A stretch of DNA of 64,000 bases from Paraburkholderia largidicola (GTDB lineage Bacteria; Pseudomonadota; Gammaproteobacteria; Burkholderiales; Burkholderiaceae), in NCBI RefSeq assembly GCF_013426895.1, contig NZ_AP023175.1, positions 1,860,001-1,924,000 of the forward strand, written 5' to 3'. The notes under the pieces were generated by a model. That model was given only the letters and a program-made list of their open reading frames with translations. It made no database searches and was not told where the DNA came from. Made by a program: the position numbers and the translations under genes. This document shows positions 10,797-20,235 of the stretch, in pieces (the first letter of the stretch is position 1; each line of letters starts with the position of its first letter).

Positions 10797-11813
10797 ATGC
10801 AAACACCGAGCACACGTCCGGCGACCGAGCCGGCAGCCAATCACGCCGCATCGCCCGGCGCGGCCGCGCACGCGGCGCGCACGTGGGACCTGATCAACAA
10901 GTCGGGCATCGTGATGGTGTTCGTCATTCTGTTCGCGGTGCTGTCGTTCGCGGTGCCCGACTTTCTGACGACCCGCAACATGCAGGGCCTGTTGCTCTCG
11001 GTCACGCTGATCGGTTCGATCTCCGTGACGATGATGTTCGTGCTGGCACTTGGCGAAGTGGATTTGTCGGTGGCGTCGATCGTCGCGTTTTCGGGTGTCG
11101 TAGCGTCGACGCTGATTACGGCAACGCACAGCGTGACGCTCGGCGTTGCCGCGGGCGTGCTGGCGGGCGGCGCGGTCGGGATGGTGAACGGCGTGCTGAT
11201 TGCGCGCTACAAGATCAATTCGCTGATCGTCACGCTCGCGATGATGGAAGTGGTGCGCGGCCTCGCGTTCATTACGTCGAACGGCGATGCGGTGATGATC
11301 TCGGAAGAGAGCTTCTTCGATCTTGGCGGCGGTTCGTTCCTCGGTATTTCGTTTCCGATCTGGAGCAACATCGTCGGCTTCGTGCTGTTCGGATTTTTGC
11401 TGCGCAAGACGGTGTTCGGCAAGAATGTGCTGGCTGTCGGCGGCAATAGCGAGGCGGCGTTGCTGGCCGGTCTGCCGGTTACGCGCATCAAGATCACGGT
11501 GTTCGTGCTGCAAGGGCTGGTGACGGGTTTCGCAGGCGTGATGCTCGCGTCGCGGATGAGTCTCGGCGATCCGAAGACGTCGGTTGGGTTGGAACTCGGC
11601 GTGATTTCGGCTTGCGTGCTGGGCGGCGTGTCGCTGACAGGTGGTGTCGCGACGATTTCGGGTGTGCTGGTTGGCGTGCTGATTATGGGCTCGGTGCAGG
11701 ACGCGATGAGCCTGCTCAATGTTCCGACGTTTTATCAGTATCTGATTCGCGGTGGGATTCTGCTGCTCGCGGTGCTGTTCGATCAGTTCCGGCGGAGCAA
11801 GCGGCGGGTTTGA
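10797..11813 (+). CDS. araH: Sugar ABC transporter permease (AraH-like)
   Basis: A 338-residue integral membrane protein with about nine to ten hydrophobic helices after a hydrophilic N-terminal tail of about 30 residues. The family segment LALGEVDLSVASIVAFSGVVA is present, as is the conserved C-terminal stretch LGGVSLTGGVATISGVLVG. It forms the channel of the arabinose-type importer with AraG and is the last gene of the unit. An inverted repeat follows about 80 bases downstream. Confidence 0.9.
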   Translation: MQTPSTRPATEPAANHAASPGAAAHAARTWDLINKSGIVMVFVILFAVLSFAVPDFLTTRNMQGLLLSVTLIGSISVTMMFVLALGEVDLSVASIVAFSGVVASTLITATHSVTLGVAAGVLAGGAVGMVNGVLIARYKINSLIVTLAMMEVVRGLAFITSNGDAVMISEESFFDLGGGSFLGISFPIWSNIVGFVLFGFLLRKTVFGKNVLAVGGNSEAALLAGLPVTRIKITVFVLQGLVTGFAGVMLASRMSLGDPKTSVGLELGVISACVLGGVSLTGGVATISGVLVGVLIMGSVQDAMSLLNVPTFYQYLIRGGILLLAVLFDQFRRSKRRV

Positions 11814-11892
11814 AACACGTGATTTTGTTCACCGTACCTTCTCTTCAATAGAGTCAACCGCCGACTCGATCATCTTTCCGTCCCCCTTCAGC

Positions 11893-11937
11893 GGGTCGCG
11901 TTGCGCTTTCATTCGAAACCATAGCGCAGCGCGACCC
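11893..11937. terminator. Hairpin after the arabinose transporter genes
   Basis: GGGTCGCGTTGCGCT and AGCGCAGCGCGACCC form a 15-bp stem with one mismatch around a 15-base loop, 80 bases past the araH stop. No run of T follows, so it could be a rho-independent-like stop of low quality or an mRNA-stabilising stem. Confidence 0.5.
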
Positions 11938-12333
11938 GTTCGTCCTCGTTCGAGGCGCCTGTTTTGAATGCGCGACGCCCGCGTAATTCATTCTGCGGCG
12001 TCGAGAAGTCTGTCGGCCATATTCATCCCCCAGTCGATCGCCCGTACGGTATTCCTGAGTTGTTTGCCGTCAATGTCGCGCTATAAGCGCGCTATCTGAC
12101 AGACAAATGCTATTTGAATCGGATAGCTAATTATTGGGACTGTTCTGATATGCATCAAGGTCAAGCCTGAGGCAGAGTCTTTCGCGCCGCGTTGAAGTGA
12201 AGTTAAGTTGTGCTCCCGCGTAGATACACAAGGCGGTAGACATCAAAACGCATAAGAAAGGAATCTGCCGCATGCAAGACTTAACATGTCGACACGCTAG
12301 TCTGCGCTCCGCTCGGCCGGGAGTCCGCCCCGC
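11938..12333. other. Non-coding leader before the VgrG gene
   Basis: These 396 bases carry no plausible gene. The segment around 12080-12240 is AT-richer than either flank and probably contains the promoter of the type VI island. No recognisable operator or sigma-54 element was found. Confidence 0.4.
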
Positions 12334-14514
12334 ATGCTGAACTTTCTGACTGCCCGCACGCTGAGCGTCAGCGGCCCTGCGCTGCCGCAGTTTCCCGACG
12401 GTTCACCCGTCCTTCAACTGGCAGCACTTCGCGGCGAAGAGAAGCTCTCCTCCCTCTACGGTTACGATCTCTTTCTTACGACGCCGCTGGACATGCCGGA
12501 AGAGGAAGCCGCGTCGGTCGACCTGAAAGCATTGATCGGCACTGAACTGACGGTGACTATCCAGCTCGACGGCATGGGTGAGTTCGTGGCGGGCGCTACG
12601 GGGCTGACAGGTTCCGCGAACATCGGCGCGGGTACGCGTGAGATCAGCGGCATCGTGATGGAAGCGGGGTTCGTGGAGCAGTTGAACCGGCAGTCGCGTT
12701 ACCGCGTGCTGCTGCAGCCGTGGATCGCGCTGATGGATTTGCGCTTGGACTATCGAATTTTTCAGCGCAAGACCGTGGTGGAAATCCTCGAAGCGGTGTT
12801 TGGCAACTATCTCTACTCGTACGACTTGCGCCTGAGCGGCACGTATCCGGTGCTCGACTTTCAGGTCCAGTATGGCGAAACGGATTTTCATTTCGTTCAA
12901 CGCCTGATGGCCGAGCACGGCATCTATTGGTTTGTCGAGCACTCGAATACATTCCACCGGATGGTGCTGGTGGATCATCTGGGTGCGCATAAAACGGTTG
13001 AGAGTGCCGCCTACCAGACGCTGTGGTATTACCCGCCTGGTCACAAGATCGACCGTGAATACATCGGCCGGTTCAACACCTCTGACCGCCTGCAGACGGG
13101 CATCTGGACCACGAACGACTTCGACTTCAAGAAGCCAAAGGCGCAACTGCAGGCGCAGAACGAGCTGGCTCAGGACACCGCGCACAACCAGCTCGAACGC
13201 TATGAATGGCCGGGTGATTACACCGATCGCGAACACGGCGAGCAGTTCGCGCGGGTGCGCATGGAGGAACTGTACGCGCAGGGCGAGGTGGCCTCGGGCG
13301 GCGGCAATGTGCGCAGTATCGTGTGCGGCACGACCTTCACTCTTGCTGGCCATCCGCAGGCGGGTGCCAACCGCGAATACCTGGTGTTACGCGCGACGCT
13401 CGAGGCCGAGGAAGTCGCCGAGGTGACGGGCAGCGGCGCGCAATACCGCATCAGGACGGAGTTCGCCGTGCAGCCGGCAACGACCGTCTTCCGTCCATCG
13501 CGCGAGCATTATCCGAAGCCGCGCACCACCGGTCCGCAAACGGCGATCGTGACGGGCGCGCCCGGCAGCGAAATCTGGACCGATCAGTACGGGCGCGTGA
13601 AGCTCGCCTTCCACTGGGATCGCCACGGCCCGAAGGACCACAACTCGTCATGCTGGGTGCGCGTGTCGTATCCGTGGGCGGGCAGCAACTTCGGCGGCAT
13701 CCATATTCCACGCGTGGGCACGGAAGTGATCGTGGACTTTGTCAACGGCGACCCGGATCTGCCCATCGTGACCGGACGCGTCTATAACGCGATGACGATG
13801 CCGCCGTGGGATCTGCCCGGCAACGCGACGCAAAGTGGCATCCTCACGCGCTCGTCGAAGGATGGCGGCTACGGGAACGCCAACGCGATCCGCTTCGAGG
13901 ACAAGAAGGGCGCGGAAGAGTTGTGGCTGCAGGCCGAGAAAGACATGCGCACTGAGGTCGAGAATGACGAGTCGCACGCGGTCCGGCACGACCGGATAAA
14001 GACTGTTGAGAACGACGAAAACACAACGATTGGTCACGACCGTTCAGAGACGGTCGGCAACAACGAGCAGGTGAAGATTGGTCATGACCGGCATCACCGT
14101 ATCGACCACGACGCGTTTCTGGAGATTGGCCGGAATCATACCCTGCACATCGCCAAGGACCGTATCGAGGAGATCGGCAATCATCGCAAGGATCGTATTA
14201 CCGCAAACCATCTGGTCGATATCAAGGGGCATGCGGAGCATACCGTGCAAGGCCATTATCAGCTGCAGGCCGGGCAGGCCCTCGATCTGAGCAGCAAGGT
14301 ACTTACGTTGATGGCAGGCGACGTGGCGAAGATCCAGGGGCCGGCAGGAACGATCACGCTCGACGGCAATGGCATCACCTTGGAGGCGGTCAGGATCGTC
14401 CTGAAGGGACCCGTGCAGTCGACAACCGGATGGGTAAAGAACGCACTTGAAATGCGCTCCGACGTGCGTGACGGGTCGACTTTCGATCCCGAGACCTTTC
14501 CGTTTTCCGGTTGA
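12334..14514 (+). CDS. vgrG: Type VI secretion VgrG spike protein
   Basis: A 726-residue VgrG (TssI). The N-terminal gp27-like hub covers roughly residues 1-380 (with FVQRLMAEHGIYWFVEH). The gp5-like OB domain follows (about 390-500: WTDQYGRVKLAFHWDRHG, CWVRVSYPWAGSNFGG, GTEVIVDFVNGDPDLP). The rest is the beta-helical needle, rich in repeats of the type GHDRxxxVGNNE. It trimerises to form the tip of the T6SS tube. There is no extra catalytic C-terminal domain, so cargo must ride non-covalently. The three genes that follow (putative effector, lipoprotein, PAAR) fit a cargo module. No other T6SS structural genes are in view: this is an orphan vgrG island. Confidence 0.95.
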   Translation: MLNFLTARTLSVSGPALPQFPDGSPVLQLAALRGEEKLSSLYGYDLFLTTPLDMPEEEAASVDLKALIGTELTVTIQLDGMGEFVAGATGLTGSANIGAGTREISGIVMEAGFVEQLNRQSRYRVLLQPWIALMDLRLDYRIFQRKTVVEILEAVFGNYLYSYDLRLSGTYPVLDFQVQYGETDFHFVQRLMAEHGIYWFVEHSNTFHRMVLVDHLGAHKTVESAAYQTLWYYPPGHKIDREYIGRFNTSDRLQTGIWTTNDFDFKKPKAQLQAQNELAQDTAHNQLERYEWPGDYTDREHGEQFARVRMEELYAQGEVASGGGNVRSIVCGTTFTLAGHPQAGANREYLVLRATLEAEEVAEVTGSGAQYRIRTEFAVQPATTVFRPSREHYPKPRTTGPQTAIVTGAPGSEIWTDQYGRVKLAFHWDRHGPKDHNSSCWVRVSYPWAGSNFGGIHIPRVGTEVIVDFVNGDPDLPIVTGRVYNAMTMPPWDLPGNATQSGILTRSSKDGGYGNANAIRFEDKKGAEELWLQAEKDMRTEVENDESHAVRHDRIKTVENDENTTIGHDRSETVGNNEQVKIGHDRHHRIDHDAFLEIGRNHTLHIAKDRIEEIGNHRKDRITANHLVDIKGHAEHTVQGHYQLQAGQALDLSSKVLTLMAGDVAKIQGPAGTITLDGNGITLEAVRIVLKGPVQSTTGWVKNALEMRSDVRDGSTFDPETFPFSG

Positions 14515-14565
14515 GCAATCCGCCAGTCCAGCACTTCACGACGCTGAGTTGAACAACATAGAACA

Positions 14566-17070
14566 ATGATTGTTACTTTTCCTTTTGAAGACGATCCTTA
14601 CTACAGCCCTCCGCCTTCTGTCAGCTATGCAGCGTCGAACGGGGCGGCACTGACCACGCCCGCGCTCGTCAAGAAGTATCTGGATCAGGCACGAGGGTTG
14701 TCCGGCGGCGTATTTCCTGTCGGGATAAACCGCTTCTGGCATGGCGGTGTACATCTCAAGTCGACGAAGCCTGTGCGGGCGGTTGCCGCGGGCGTGATCG
14801 TCGCCTATCGGCTGGACAGTGACTACACCCACAGTTCGTTAGACATGAAGGTCAAAGAGAATGCAAAGCCTGCGCCGAGGCGGTCGGCCTATCGGCAGAT
14901 CAGTGGCAGCTTTGTACTGATCCGTCACGAGCTTGAAAAGAATAACGGCGCCAATCCGACAAACCGCTATACCGGCGCGCACTTTTATTCGCTATACGCG
15001 AATCTGATGCCCTTATCGTCAATGAAGGACAAGAGACTTTTGCCGCCTTTTCTCGCAACGGGCGAGAGCTTTTTGCCAGTGAGTGCCTTGCGAGGCGACC
15101 TGGTTACGATTCTGGCTCTCAACAATGATCCACACCGGATGTCGAGAATACGTGTTACGGACGTCAACACGGGCGGTACGGTCGAGGGCTGGATCGAACA
15201 TCTTTACCTGGACCTTGATCCTGCCGTGCCGCTTGCTGTTTCAGCAAAAGTACGGCTTGGCTATCCGATCGGTGCGCTGTACGGGAACCATCCGACGGAG
15301 AAAATGTGGCGCACGCTCGATGCGGTGAAGACAGTTAGCCATCCTGTGCGTGCAGGCGAGGTCATCGGTTATGCGGGCATGACCGATGGCCAGCTCGGGG
15401 TGATCGCCGACAGCTTCCACCTCGAGATATTTACTGCCGACAACGCGTTGGTTAAGCCGATGAAGGCGCTTGAGCCGCTTAACATAGTCAACCCCAGCCT
15501 GGCGCATCAGGACTACGCGGATGGTGGTAAGAGCGATGGCGCGGGGAAGGTGTGGTTGACGAGGATTGCGCAGCTCATGAAGCGTCCGCCCTTCGGAGTC
15601 TCAGCATTGACGAGCAGTGACGTTATAGGAGTTTCTGCCGGATCGTGTTTTGCATCAGCGATTCCTTGCAGGGTAGATGGAAAACCCGGAACTAGCGCGT
15701 TAGAGCTTCGTTGTTTCAAACTATTCGATTTATCTGGGGTCGCTTGGTATGCCTATTCGTCCCAAGCTCTTGCAGCCGCTGACGGCCGAAGTTTCGCCAA
15801 CGATGCATGGATCTCGCTGACTACCGATAGCGACTGGATGAGTAGTGGCTGGCTGGCATACGACGACAGGGATCTGAACACAACCGATGATGCCTTCGTC
15901 GAGGACGACGACGCGGTGATGCAGCAGATACTCGGTGCGGCTTGCAAGCTGCCAGCAGCGTTAAACCTGAACGATCTGCATAGTGCGGGCGTAGATGCAA
16001 TCCTACGCCGTACGGCAGTGCGTTTTCACACCGAGTGGGATAAGGACCACAACGCGACGCGCTACCAGAAGCTGAAAACTGGCGCGCATCCGCCACTTCC
16101 ACAATTGACCGATGAGCAGTTTAACGCGTTCCTTGATGACGTAGGACGCCAGCAGTTCTGGACCGAAGCTCAGGTAAAGAAGGATGGTGTGACCAGTCCA
16201 TCCCTGACTCCGCGGGCGCAACCGATGGATGCGAAGAACTGGCACTTTCATCCGCTCGGCTTCCTTGCGCAGATGCGCGAATGCTTGACGACGGATGTGC
16301 ATCTCTCAGAAGAAGCATTCGAACAGGAAATCCTGCGAAGCTGGAATACGGGCCTGAAGCTGATCGAAAAGCGCCTGGCGCAGCTTGAGCCCTGGAAGGA
16401 AGCCACGGCTACCTTGCCGTCTCCCCCGGCGCCAACGCCCGTAGTCGCCCGTGAGTATGCGACAACGCACGACATTCACAATATCGGTCACGTAACGTTC
16501 TGGGAAAACTTCATCTACTGGTTCGGCGTGGATCCCAACGCAATTGCCGCGCCCGAAACGCTTCACGGGACGCTCGCAGCCGCGCCTGCCGGTCACCATG
16601 TCTATCTATATATGAAAGGCATGAGGAACTTTTTCCGGCACATTTCACTGCAGCGTGTCATCAAGGGTGCAGTGGGCTTTGAGGCAGGCGCGTGGGTACA
16701 CCCCGCTTCGTACCCAGTGCGGCCGCTGCAACCTGCACAAGCCGGTTTTCAGATGGAGTACGCCAATATCGGGTGCCAGTACGGACTGTTTTTCCGCCCG
16801 TTCAGTAAGAATGATCCTGTCGACCAGAACCGGATGGAGGTCCAACTGCATGAGGTCGCACATTTGCAAAACACTGCGCATGCAAAAGACCAGATTATCG
16901 CGCTGCCTGCCGCAACAAGCGATCCAAAGGACTTCAATGGCCGCACTGCCTACGGCGCACGCGCGGCAAGAGTGCTGGCTGAATTCTCCCCGAATTGGGC
17001 ACTTGCCAATGCCGAGAGTATTGCTTTCTTTATCGAGAGTGCAAAAGATGAACCAGAACTTGACGCGTAG
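14566..17070 (+). CDS. Putative T6SS effector: M23-like N-terminus, SH3-like middle, aspzincin (M35) metallopeptidase C-terminus
   Basis: An 834-residue protein without signal peptide, 51 bases after vgrG. Residues about 50-300 resemble an M23/LytM fold (FWHGGVHLKS.KPVRAVAAGVIVAY near residue 59 and DSFHLEIF near 290). An SH3-like segment (about 165-215, ending GWIEHLYLDLDP) is embedded in it. The last 90 residues carry a zincin motif, H762-E-V-A-H766, followed by an Asp-containing stretch, TAYGARAARVLA and ANAESIAFFIES. This is the arrangement of deuterolysin/lysine-specific metalloendopeptidases (M35). The product is inferred to be delivered by VgrG/PAAR and to attack the target cell envelope or proteins. 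Peptidase activity has not been shown, and the M23 zinc site looks incomplete. Confidence 0.7.
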   Translation: MIVTFPFEDDPYYSPPPSVSYAASNGAALTTPALVKKYLDQARGLSGGVFPVGINRFWHGGVHLKSTKPVRAVAAGVIVAYRLDSDYTHSSLDMKVKENAKPAPRRSAYRQISGSFVLIRHELEKNNGANPTNRYTGAHFYSLYANLMPLSSMKDKRLLPPFLATGESFLPVSALRGDLVTILALNNDPHRMSRIRVTDVNTGGTVEGWIEHLYLDLDPAVPLAVSAKVRLGYPIGALYGNHPTEKMWRTLDAVKTVSHPVRAGEVIGYAGMTDGQLGVIADSFHLEIFTADNALVKPMKALEPLNIVNPSLAHQDYADGGKSDGAGKVWLTRIAQLMKRPPFGVSALTSSDVIGVSAGSCFASAIPCRVDGKPGTSALELRCFKLFDLSGVAWYAYSSQALAAADGRSFANDAWISLTTDSDWMSSGWLAYDDRDLNTTDDAFVEDDDAVMQQILGAACKLPAALNLNDLHSAGVDAILRRTAVRFHTEWDKDHNATRYQKLKTGAHPPLPQLTDEQFNAFLDDVGRQQFWTEAQVKKDGVTSPSLTPRAQPMDAKNWHFHPLGFLAQMRECLTTDVHLSEEAFEQEILRSWNTGLKLIEKRLAQLEPWKEATATLPSPPAPTPVVAREYATTHDIHNIGHVTFWENFIYWFGVDPNAIAAPETLHGTLAAAPAGHHVYLYMKGMRNFFRHISLQRVIKGAVGFEAGAWVHPASYPVRPLQPAQAGFQMEYANIGCQYGLFFRPFSKNDPVDQNRMEVQLHEVAHLQNTAHAKDQIIALPAATSDPKDFNGRTAYGARAARVLAEFSPNWALANAESIAFFIESAKDEPELDA

Positions 17071-18028
17071 TCGGCGACCTATTCGATGGGTGGTCGCCGT
17101 ATGGAGTATCGTGACCTTTACAGCCTGTTCGACAATTGAAACACAGTCGTCGTCCACAAAAATCAGTAGCGGGATTGTCACCATGAACAGCAACCAGTCT
17201 TCCGGCAGCGCCAACCAGACAGGTATTCCTGACAACCGTATCAACTGGGTGAAAAATCCCCTCATTACTCTGATCAAGTTTATCGATTGGGCCATGGGGA
17301 ACGACGACACAATGATACGGTACAGCCTTACCTTTATAAATCCGACGAGTTCGGACGTCGAAGCTACTGGTAGCCCAACACCGGACGGGCCGCATGAGCG
17401 AATTTATTCGGAAGGGAAACAGATAGAGCCGCGAATCTCTCGCAAAGATGACGGCATTATGGCAATCAAAGCGGCACCGCGTGACGACGAAACAATGAAG
17501 TATCGATATGCGATCCATCCAAAACGGCAGGTTGATGGTGGAATCCCTGCGGAACTCCTCATCGAGAACAGCCAGTTCCTTCCCGGCACCCATATCTACG
17601 AAATGGTCTACTGGCAGAGCCAGCTTGACTGGATCGCCGTACGCGAAGTCCTTGATCGAACCGATGCGCAGGGCAAGGGCCGCATGCGCTATCCGATTAC
17701 CGACAATGCTCCATCGAACCGCCTGTACTTCAAGGTCTATAAACCCACAGAGGAAGAAGCCGCGAAAGGTCGAAAGATCGAATTCCTCGGTGAAGTGGAT
17801 GCCCGGACTCAGGTGCCAGCGTTTCCTTTTGCCCGCCCCGGCGACTTCTCACCACGAACGGGGTACTGGCAGGCGGTAGGCCAGACCATTGACATGATCG
17901 GGGGATATCACGAAGCCTTTGTGAAGGAGGGCGACCAGATGCCGAACCTGCCGGGCAATATTGGCGTAGACCCGTTCAGTTTCCAGTGGAAGTATGCCGG
18001 CGAGCAGCCGAAGGCTTCGGCACGATAA
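17048..18028 (+). CDS. Lipoprotein, candidate immunity protein for the T6SS effector
   Basis: A 326-residue protein that starts inside the last 23 bases of the effector gene. A short basic N-terminus and hydrophobic stretch end in a lipobox (FTAC at about residue 27), so it should be anchored in a membrane and face the periplasm. A Ser/Asn/Gln-rich linker follows, then a beta-rich body with no family I recognise (IHPKRQVDGG, YEMVYWQSQLDWIAVREV). Translational coupling to the effector and periplasmic placement suit an immunity protein against an envelope-acting toxin, but an accessory or adaptor role cannot be excluded. Confidence 0.6.
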   Translation: MNQNLTRSRRPIRWVVAVWSIVTFTACSTIETQSSSTKISSGIVTMNSNQSSGSANQTGIPDNRINWVKNPLITLIKFIDWAMGNDDTMIRYSLTFINPTSSDVEATGSPTPDGPHERIYSEGKQIEPRISRKDDGIMAIKAAPRDDETMKYRYAIHPKRQVDGGIPAELLIENSQFLPGTHIYEMVYWQSQLDWIAVREVLDRTDAQGKGRMRYPITDNAPSNRLYFKVYKPTEEEAAKGRKIEFLGEVDARTQVPAFPFARPGDFSPRTGYWQAVGQTIDMIGGYHEAFVKEGDQMPNLPGNIGVDPFSFQWKYAGEQPKASAR

Positions 18029-18052
18029 GCGCTTCGACAGTGAAGGACTTTT

Positions 18053-18307
18053 ATGCGCCCAGTGGTTCTGGTTGGACATCAACACATGTGTCCCATTCAC
18101 GGTCCCGGCATCGTGACTACGGGTACCAGCGGCGTGCTTGTCGGTGGTCGTGCCGTCGCACGGGTCGGTGACAAGACCAGTTGCGGAGCGGTAATCGTGT
18201 CGGGATCGTCATCGGTATTCGATGGTTCGGGCGTTGCGCGAATGGGCGACTCGACAAGTCACGGCGGCACGCTTATCGAAGGCGATAGCGGTTGGCTTTT
18301 AGACTGA
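18053..18307 (+). CDS. PAAR-domain spike tip protein
   Basis: An 84-residue single-domain PAAR protein. It shows the three glycine-rich repeats typical of the fold: GTSGVLVGGRAVARVGDKTSCG, SGSSSVFDGSGVARMGDSTSHGG and a final EGDSGWLLD. H and C residues (CPIHG, SCG, SHGG) can bind the structural zinc. PAAR caps the VgrG trimer and often docks effectors. It lies 24 bases after the lipoprotein gene and completes the vgrG-effector-lipoprotein-PAAR unit. Confidence 0.85.
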   Translation: MRPVVLVGHQHMCPIHGPGIVTTGTSGVLVGGRAVARVGDKTSCGAVIVSGSSSVFDGSGVARMGDSTSHGGTLIEGDSGWLLD

Positions 18308-18343
18308 CTGCTACTAGCGAACTTCAAAAGTCCAAGGAAGTTC

Positions 18344-19168
18344 TCAGCGCAACATGAACGACATCGCCGACAGACAATTCAGCGTGCGCACCGCATGCTC
18401 GACAGAGGGTGTAGAAAACCGCAGCGTCACGCCGTCCACGCGTTCCAGCGACGGCATCTGCGCAAACAGATCGGCGAGCGCAGTCGTTTGCACGCGCAAT
18501 TCGATATCGACAGGCTGACGCGTAACGCGTTGCGCAACGGCTCGCCCCTCGAACTTCGTGACAACTTCCCGTGCTGCTTCTCTGATCGCAGCACACGCAC
18601 GCTCCGGCGTCTGCGTCACACCGCTTCCAAAACCCGTCGCGTTCTTGGTAACTACGAACGTCGCATCGCGAAACACGGGATTCGTCTCATCGGCAAACAC
18701 GTCATCGCCCGAAAGCAGCACGACGCTCGCGCCATATTCACGAGCCAACGCGCCATAAATCCCGGCTTCGCCCACCTCGCGCCCATTCATCGTCACGCGG
18801 GTAAAAGCGAAGCTGTTGATCGTATGCGCAAGAATGCCGCGGCTTTGCGCCATCGCGTGATAGCCGATCATGAATACGAGTTGCGGCCCGTATTCGAGGC
18901 CCGCCATCATGCCGAGCGTGCGCGGCTTGCCGAGTATCACGTTGGCGCGCGCATCGAGCATGTCGGGCAGCAGATTGCGAAAGCCGCCGTGCGAGTCGTT
19001 GACCCAGACGTCCGTAGCACCGCCCGCGAATGCACCTTCGATCGCTGCATTCGCTTCCAGCGTCATCCAGCGGCGCGCGCGTTCGTATTCGCCATTGCCC
19101 GCGCGCGTCTGCTCGGTACTCACGACGCCTGCCACGCCTTCGATATCGACGGAAATCAGTGCTTTCAT
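18344..19168 (-). CDS. M55 family D-aminopeptidase (DppA-like)
   Basis: A 274-residue member of the M55 family. It begins with the metal-binding signature [15 protein letters not shown], followed by NDSHGGFRNLLPD, IGYHAMAQS and GEAGIYGALAREYGASVVLLSGDD. These place Asp/Glu/His zinc ligands as in Bacillus DppA, which removes N-terminal D-amino acids, notably D-Ala, from short peptides. No signal peptide is seen, so it acts in the cytoplasm on imported peptides. Its ATG overlaps the stop of the P1 peptidase gene (ATGA). It is the last gene of an operon that starts at the RpiR regulator. Confidence 0.9.
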   Translation of the reverse strand: MKALISVDIEGVAGVVSTEQTRAGNGEYERARRWMTLEANAAIEGAFAGGATDVWVNDSHGGFRNLLPDMLDARANVILGKPRTLGMMAGLEYGPQLVFMIGYHAMAQSRGILAHTINSFAFTRVTMNGREVGEAGIYGALAREYGASVVLLSGDDVFADETNPVFRDATFVVTKNATGFGSGVTQTPERACAAIREAAREVVTKFEGRAVAQRVTRQPVDIELRVQTTALADLFAQMPSLERVDGVTLRFSTPSVEHAVRTLNCLSAMSFMLR

Positions 19169-20235
19169 GTTGTGTGCCGCTTCAACAGTTGTTCGAGATC
19201 GGGCGCCGCTTCACGCAGCGAAAGACGTGTGTGCGCGTCGCGCCCGGTGACGGAGGTGGCGGACCACAATGCATCGATGATTGCCTGCTCGACGCTATCC
19301 GCGCATGCGTGAAACAACGGATCGAGACGCGTGTCGCTGAGCAACGGCGGCGTTGCGATGAAATCGGCCTCATGCGGAACAGTCCACGCCGTCGAGAACG
19401 CGAGCGCGATATCGCCACTGCCGTGTCCATACACCGAACCTGTGCGCGCGAGGCCCGCGGCGGCGCGCATTGAAAGGCGCTTGAGTTGGCGCGAATCGAG
19501 AGGCGCATCGGTGGCGACGATCATGATGATCGAGCCTTGCTCGGGTTTTGTGGCAGTCGGTTGCGTCGATGTCTGCTTGCGTGCAGACAGTTCACGTCCA
19601 ATCGGGACGCCATCGATAGTCAGCATCGGCAGCCGCCCGAAGTTCGCGAGCACGAGCGCGCCGACAGTGAAGTCTTGCCTCGCCACATTCACGATGCGCG
19701 AAGCCGAGCCCATACCGCCTTTTAGATCGAAACACGACATGCCGCGGCCCGCGCCGACCGAGCCGCGTTCGAACCTGGATGTCGCCGCATCGAGCGCCGC
19801 GACGTAGTGCTGGTCTGCAACGGCAAGCGCCTGAATATCGTTGAGATAACCGTCATTGCATTCGAACACGAGCGGATTGACGGTCGACCACTCGCGCCCA
19901 ATCTGCGGACTGCTCGCAACGGCGGCGCGGATCTGCGCCTGCGCGACAGCCGCGACACCAAACGTATTGGTCAACGCGATCGGCGTTTCGAGCACGCCGA
20001 GTTCTTCGACCTGCACGAGTCCGATGCTCTTGCCGAAACCGTTTATCACGCTCGCAGCAGCAGGCACCTTGTGACGGTACGGATCGTCGCGATGGGCCCG
20101 GACTACGGTCACGCCTGTCTGTATCGGCCCATCAGCGAGCGTGCAATGCCCAACCGTCACGCCAGCCACATCGCCGATCGTGCCCAACACGCCTGCAGGC
20201 AACACGCCGACATGCGGCATCGACAGCATGTTCAT
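19165..20235 (-). CDS. P1 (DmpA/S58) family aminopeptidase
   Basis: A 356-residue protein of the DmpA/BapA family, whose members are made as precursors and cut themselves to expose an N-terminal nucleophile. The N-terminal part has [13 protein letters not shown] and [16 protein letters not shown], and the likely cleavage site lies within KGGMGSASR (Gly-Ser). These enzymes release N-terminal L- or D-residues from amides and short peptides. ATGA overlaps join it to the M55 peptidase and to the permease before it. A start at one of the next two Met codons is also possible. Confidence 0.85.
   Translation of the reverse strand: MNMLSMPHVGVLPAGVLGTIGDVAGVTVGHCTLADGPIQTGVTVVRAHRDDPYRHKVPAAASVINGFGKSIGLVQVEELGVLETPIALTNTFGVAAVAQAQIRAAVASSPQIGREWSTVNPLVFECNDGYLNDIQALAVADQHYVAALDAATSRFERGSVGAGRGMSCFDLKGGMGSASRIVNVARQDFTVGALVLANFGRLPMLTIDGVPIGRELSARKQTSTQPTATKPEQGSIIMIVATDAPLDSRQLKRLSMRAAAGLARTGSVYGHGSGDIALAFSTAWTVPHEADFIATPPLLSDTRLDPLFHACADSVEQAIIDALWSATSVTGRDAHTRLSLREAAPDLEQLLKRHTT

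Noticed and set aside
9630..11513. Minus-strand frame of 627 codons over araG and araH
   Set aside because: Antisense of ABC motifs; His/Arg-rich without any domain.
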